A stretch of 64,000 bases of DNA from Styela clava (lineage: Eukaryota; Chordata; Ascidiacea; Stolidobranchia; Styelidae): the NCBI RefSeq assembly GCF_964204865.1, contig NC_135254.1, positions 15,071,001 through 15,135,000 of the forward strand. Reading direction: 5' to 3'. The translations under genes and the position numbers were made by a program. Below the pieces are notes generated by a model. That model had not been told where the DNA came from and did no database searches. It saw only the letters and a list, made by a program, of their open reading frames with translations. Positions 58,840-64,000 of this stretch are shown piece by piece; the stretch's first letter is position 1, and each line of letters begins with the position of its first letter.

Positions 58840-60372
58840 CCACTCTACCACTCTACCAAAGCGATTTTTTTCACAAGATTAGAAAAGGAATACAATATTC
58901 AAAAACTGATCAAGTAACAACATATTAACAAAATGATTCATATATATGTACAATTCGTGTCCAGGAACAAACTCAGTAAAAATAACATCAAAGTTTAGAT
59001 ACCATTGTGAGGTAACAAGCAGGTAAGGTAACAGGCAAGGTGGGTGACAACATTTTCGATGCCACGGGCTCTCGTTTTTACCTTCTTGTACAAGGGGTAC
59101 AATATTTAACCACAGTACGTATGCGACTCACACAAAAGATGTGGCTGAGCAGCAAGTTACAAAAATTGAAACAATGGTCATCGACGACGCATAAAAAGAG
59201 TAAATTAATATAAAACAGCTAATTTTTAGGTGAAATATGGGATCTCATACGAAACAGAAGGAATTTTAAAATGGCCTCGATTAGCGATGTAACACGTGTT
59301 CACCAAAGCTAGTGTTTCCGAGACTAATATAGAGGAAATGGTAATTTGGAATACACCCCTTCTTTAATTAAAATTGTAATATTGCGTGACTTCTTTTGAC
59401 GTTCGCAGAAGTCGGAAGGAGTATTATAAATTCAGACATTTGTCAAAGGTTGAACCCGTTCTCTTCAAATAATTCCCACACCCATTCGTGTCAAAACCTA
59501 GAAATAGCAAATTAATAACGTTTGCAATAACTGTTAATTTAAAAATAATCCCAAGAAAATCCGAAATTTTTGAAGAAGTTATTTTCTTGTTACTCACACA
59601 TATCGTCAGCCCACGCCGAATAATACATATTCAAAACAAGCCTGGCCATGTGGTGAATATGACCTCTTGATAGCAATTACAAAACGAATTTCGAAGAACG
59701 AAAAGGGGCGCAACGGCGCTAGTCACGTGCCCTTAATTCTATAATCTTGGTGTCACAATTTATCGATTTCAATAATCCTAATTTGGTTACTCTTATATAA
59801 TTCATGCAAACGATCTGCCAATGAAAAGTTGGTCGGAGAATGAGCAAACAGACTCAATTCCGGAGTAAAATAAGAGTTGAATTAAAAACCATGCTGTTCT
59901 CGATATAATACGTTTATACGTAATAATATAAAAATATTCTGTATGGTTTCACCGTGATCTTTTTATTTTAGCATGTCATTTTTATTTTAGTATGCTAGTG
60001 TAGTTTAGTATACACTCGTGGTCTATGAGCGGACCAAGGTATGCCCGCAACCCATATAGCGATCGGCCTTCATACAAGATCATTTTCAATTTATTAGGTC
60101 TCTGCCTAATATTATGTTCAACATAAGATTGTTGCATTGGGTTATAACCAGTGATGAGCTGGAAAAATCTTAAGAACCGAAACGCACCTCATTCTTGAAA
60201 ATGTACATTGCGACCGTGGATGCTCACAAATATTTTTGTCTTCCTAAGATAGAGCCAAGCTGGTGACACCTTATCAATATTTAAAATAAGCATAAAAAAT
60301 AATATAATGGTATGGTATAAGACGAAATATTTTGGGGTCAAAGGTCAGACAAACATCCAATACCCTATATAC

Positions 60373-61736
60373 CAGACCTGCCCAACCTTTTTCCTCTCTC
60401 GGGCCGCTTTCACATGACGAAATTCGTTGCGGGCCTCAAATGCTTGTACCAAACTTCAATACCAGCTAATTACCGATTCCGGTATAATTTACATGATACG
60501 TAAAATGCAAGTTTATTAACAAAAAATCAATCAGGTCAATAATTATTTACTGGTTACTGATTAGGAATGGCGAAATATTCAAATATCAAGTCGAATATTA
60601 GAATAGCAGTTTACTATTCGATATCTGGTAGCATGGGGTGTGGACATGACACTCGCGGGTCGCCGAATTAAAGAATCAATCATTACACAACACACTTGCG
60701 GATTTCTGACGACCACACAAGAATCCACACACAGTTTTCACTAACAAACATAGACGTCAGAATTGAATGTTATATTTGGGTTATAGTGTTTTTATTCATT
60801 CATTTTCAGTGGCTATGATACTGTCTCAATGTTTAAATAAAGCATAATGTGCGCCCATGTCGCCGGAATATCAAGTTTTGGTGGAGAACAGTTTTGTAAA
60901 ATTCGAAGCATCAATACAAGTATTTATTGAAGTAACATTAAAAAGATTTCTGGACGAGTATATATATATATATTTATATTTACTAATTTGAATATGTAGC
61001 AATGCCATTAAGTCAATTTTATCAGAATTATTGAGGGAAACACAGGCTTGTCGAAGGGAGTGGCATTCCCATGGGATTGGACAGCACACATTTGTATTTC
61101 CCATGGGTCACGTGGGACGCGAAAACCGTATGATTTTCGATGGAAATGATAACATTTCGTTATAGACTTCGTGTCCATATATTTGAGCATAGCTCTCTTG
61201 TTAGCTATAAAGAGCAAAATATATTCAACATTAACAGTATACTTCGTGATGGGGCTGATAGACACATGTATAATAGTTATGAATATAAAGTTAACGAAGT
61301 CCGTAGATTTTGTTGTTTTGCATGTCTATTCGTACATGTAGTCCTACTTAGTGGACGTTGAACCTAATTTTAACAATTTTTATTGAATTTTATTCCAATG
61401 GGAATCCCATGGGATGGGACAGGCATAATTGCTATGGGATGGGAATGGGGCAGAAAAATATGTCCAATGGACAGTACCACGGAAATTGTTGACTTTTTAT
61501 TTCACGTTGGCGATAAAGACGATCAAAGCCGACACGAAAGAAAGCAATCAGAATGAAATTAATTTGCAAATTTAGGCTTTAAAGTCATTCTAATAATTGC
61601 GCTCAGCGTCACACCCAAATAACAAAATATACTTAAACCTATATATAACATAGTAAAAATTTAAAAAGTCTCCTTACAAACTTTAAAGGACAGGTCGCCA
61701 AATACAGTCTAGCGGGACGCGGGTTGGGCAGCCTTG
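60373..61736. mobile_element. hAT-like element H2, unit 3 copy
   Basis: Same insertion as 34703-36054 and 46869-48245, with CTATATAC on the left and CGTTATAC on the right. Confidence 0.7.
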
Positions 61737-63067
61737 CGTTATACTCAAAAGAGTAAATTAAAATGAAACAGCTACATTTTAGGTTTTTGTAGTTGAACAA
61801 ATCTGAACTCATTAAGCAGATGGGGCTTTGGAATACACCCGTTATTTAATTGAAATTGTGATATTGCGTGACTTCTTTCAACGTTCGCAGAAGTCGGAAG
61901 GAATATTAAAAATTGCGCCATTTGTCGAAGGTTAAACCCGTTTTATTCAAGTAATTTCCACAGCATTTCGTGTCAAAACGTAAAATGGCAAATTAGTAAC
62001 GTTTGCAATGACTGTTCATTCAAAAACAGTTTTCAAGAAAATCCTGGAATAGCGAAATTTTCGACGAATAATTTCGTAAAAATTTTGTGCATTGAGACTG
62101 CTCATTTCCCTTGTTATTCGCACATATCGTCAGCCTACGGTAAAGAATACATATTCAAAACATGCCTGATCATATAGTAAATATGACCTCTTCTACATTT
62201 AGTGATGGTTGCAATTAGAAAACTCATCTCGAGGAAAGAATAGGGACGCAACGGTTCTTATTCACGTGACCTATAATCTTGGTGTCACAATTTTATCGTT
62301 TTCAATAATCTTACTTCGGTTACTCCAATATAAATCATGAAAACAATCTGCAAATGAAAAGGTAATGGGATAATAGGCATAACATACTAAATTCCGGAGT
62401 AAAATAAGAATTGAAATTATGTTGCTCTCGATAAACGACATTTATACGTAATAATATAACATATTCTTTATGGTTTTACCATGATCTTTTTATTTTAGCA
62501 TGTCTATTCATTTCAGTGCAGTTTTGAACGCAGCGTATAGTATTTTTATCGAAAACAACTACACAGCCTTTTCGAAAACGTGGGCGCCGTTCAAATAAGA
62601 AAGTGGATGATAGCAGTCGATGCCCGCAACCCATATGGCGATCAGCCTTCATATAAGATAATTTTCTATTTATTACGTCTATGCCTCAATATCTTTTAGT
62701 ATTAAATTTTGGCAATGTATTTCGCTGTTGTGCCTCATATCAAGTTCAACATTAGCCTGATATCAGTCTTTGGGTCTTACCCAGTGATGAGCTGGAAAAT
62801 GTGTTATGCCCGGGGCGGCACCTCATTCGCGGAAATGTATTATATTTACAACACGTCCGCGAACACTAACAGAAATTTTTGACTTTTAGATCCGAAGAAA
62901 TATATCTGTGTAAAATGACAAGTATATTCATAGCAATTAAATATAATATTAGTTCAAAAATACTTGCGATTATTTTATTAAAATATAAAATAAGCTTGAG
63001 AAATATTCTAATAGTAAGGTATAAAATGAAATTTTCTGGGTCAAAAGGTCGGGCAAACATCAATTTC

Positions 63068-63254
63068 TAGGGCTGGGAATTTCAGGGAAAACACTTCAAT
63101 CATTAACCGGGTCAAAGTAACCGGTTAACCGCAGCGTGACGTTTGACATAATAATTTGTTGGTGGTTTTATCCTTGTATCGCTCAAAATTATTCACGAAT
63201 GGAGACAGTTAGTGGTATATAAAAAGGGTAACCGATTAACCATTCCCAGCCCTA
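63068..63254. mobile_element. short inverted-repeat element (TAGGGCTGGGAAT ends), unit 3 copy
   Basis: Both ends are present and the interior is nearly the same as the unit 1 copy. Unit 2 differs, so units 1 and 3 are more alike here. Confidence 0.65.
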
Positions 63255-64000
63255 TCCATTACACGTTACGCATGTGCTAATTATTTGTTTGCTGAGATGT
63301 AGAATCAATTTATGAAGTAACAAAACGTAAATTATTAAGTGTACAGGAGAAACTTAACTTTCTATGGCATACTTTTATTTCAACAACAGGAACGTAAATG
63401 CAATAAAATAGTTAACAACCGGAACGGCGTTAAATGAAAAAGCTACTATGAAAAACATCGGTGCTATTTTTTAACCAGAGATATCCTTGGACGCCATAAT
63501 TTAACATTTTGTCTTAATTTGACCTCGTGGTAACGACAAAATATTATTATTATGATTGTTGCTGTTTGTAATTGATCACAAACATAACTGTGTCTGTTCT
63601 TATTACTAACTCCCACCCCCGATAGAGCACCATCACCAAATGTCCTCATATTGCATTTTTTGTTAAAGAAATGAAATTTATCATCACTTTCAATCATAAT
63701 AGTCGACTGTTTACAAGTTGATTAATTAAAAATAAACAACAAATTCTGGTTATAATTCTTGTATTTCATTGGAATCAACAGTATGCACCCAAAGTCAAAA
63801 TACGATATAATTATTGAAACACATAATACACTTTTAAATGTTCTAGTCAATCTTTAATAGCTGTTCGTTCTTTAGATTTCTTTATTTCTTCGTCTTAACG
63901 TCGACATTTCCAAACATAGAATAATAACAATAACTGGTGGAGAACAGAAACTTACTTATTATATGCAACATTGTATTTTGAGACAATAAAAAATGATTTT

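Larger units (their letters stand above)
52815..64000. repeat. tandem unit 3, truncated by the window end
   Basis: It carries gene A3. It has a 1.24-kb hAT insertion of its own at 53421. The window ends at a point corresponding to about 38273 in unit 1, so gene B3 is expected to begin (exon 3) about 80 bp beyond the end. Confidence 0.9.

Overview
The window is animal nuclear DNA: AT-rich, with GT-AG introns, the standard genetic code, and many TIR and hAT transposons, SINEs and non-LTR fragments. Only one large protein is obvious, a 4306-residue cytoplasmic dynein-2 heavy chain (DYNC2H1). I also reconstructed an IL-17-type cytokine gene by splicing. A small, transposon-rich invertebrate or deuterostome genome fits, and an ascidian tunicate is my best guess, but nothing here proves the taxon and no database search was possible.

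Layout. 1-2764: a hAT transposon (TTF zinc finger plus DUF4371-like transposase, minus strand, cut by the window edge) inserted into a 5'-truncated non-LTR retrotransposon. 3.1-3.6 kb: degenerate ~130-bp tandem repeats. 4439-5262: two-exon IL-17-like gene, plus strand. 5.3-7.8 kb: mostly unassigned. 7825-9317: a TIR transposon with a perfect 8-bp target-site duplication (TSD) that carries a 29-bp minisatellite. 9.35-9.98 kb: two tRNA-derived SINEs in inverted orientation. 10-12.4 kb: upstream region of the dynein gene, with a TATA-like box, paired RFX-like half sites and an overlapping uORF. 12447-25367: DYNC2H1 as one uninterrupted 12.9-kb reading frame, followed by a 3' UTR with poly(A) signals.

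27096-64000: three tandem copies of a ~12.2-13.5 kb unit (starts 27096, 40578 and 52815; the third runs off the window). No single long reading frame explains this part. By following splice signals on the minus strand I found that each unit carries two related three-exon genes for small secreted six-cysteine peptides. Here they are called A (84 aa) and B (76 aa). Exon 1 is a signal peptide starting MKI. Exon 2 carries a C-x4-C-x6-CC core with the shared pattern CGxxxCxxxxDxCCQ. Exon 3 is a short tail ending in LRLCN plus a few residues. A1, B1, A2, B2 and A3 lie in the window, and B3 should begin just beyond the right edge. I recognise no family for them. This tandem secreted-peptide cluster is the strongest candidate for an undescribed system.

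The units also record transposon history: shared old insertions present in all three, and one exact 8-bp target site that holds a hAT element in unit 1, a differently oriented and different hAT element in unit 3, and what looks like an excision footprint in unit 2.
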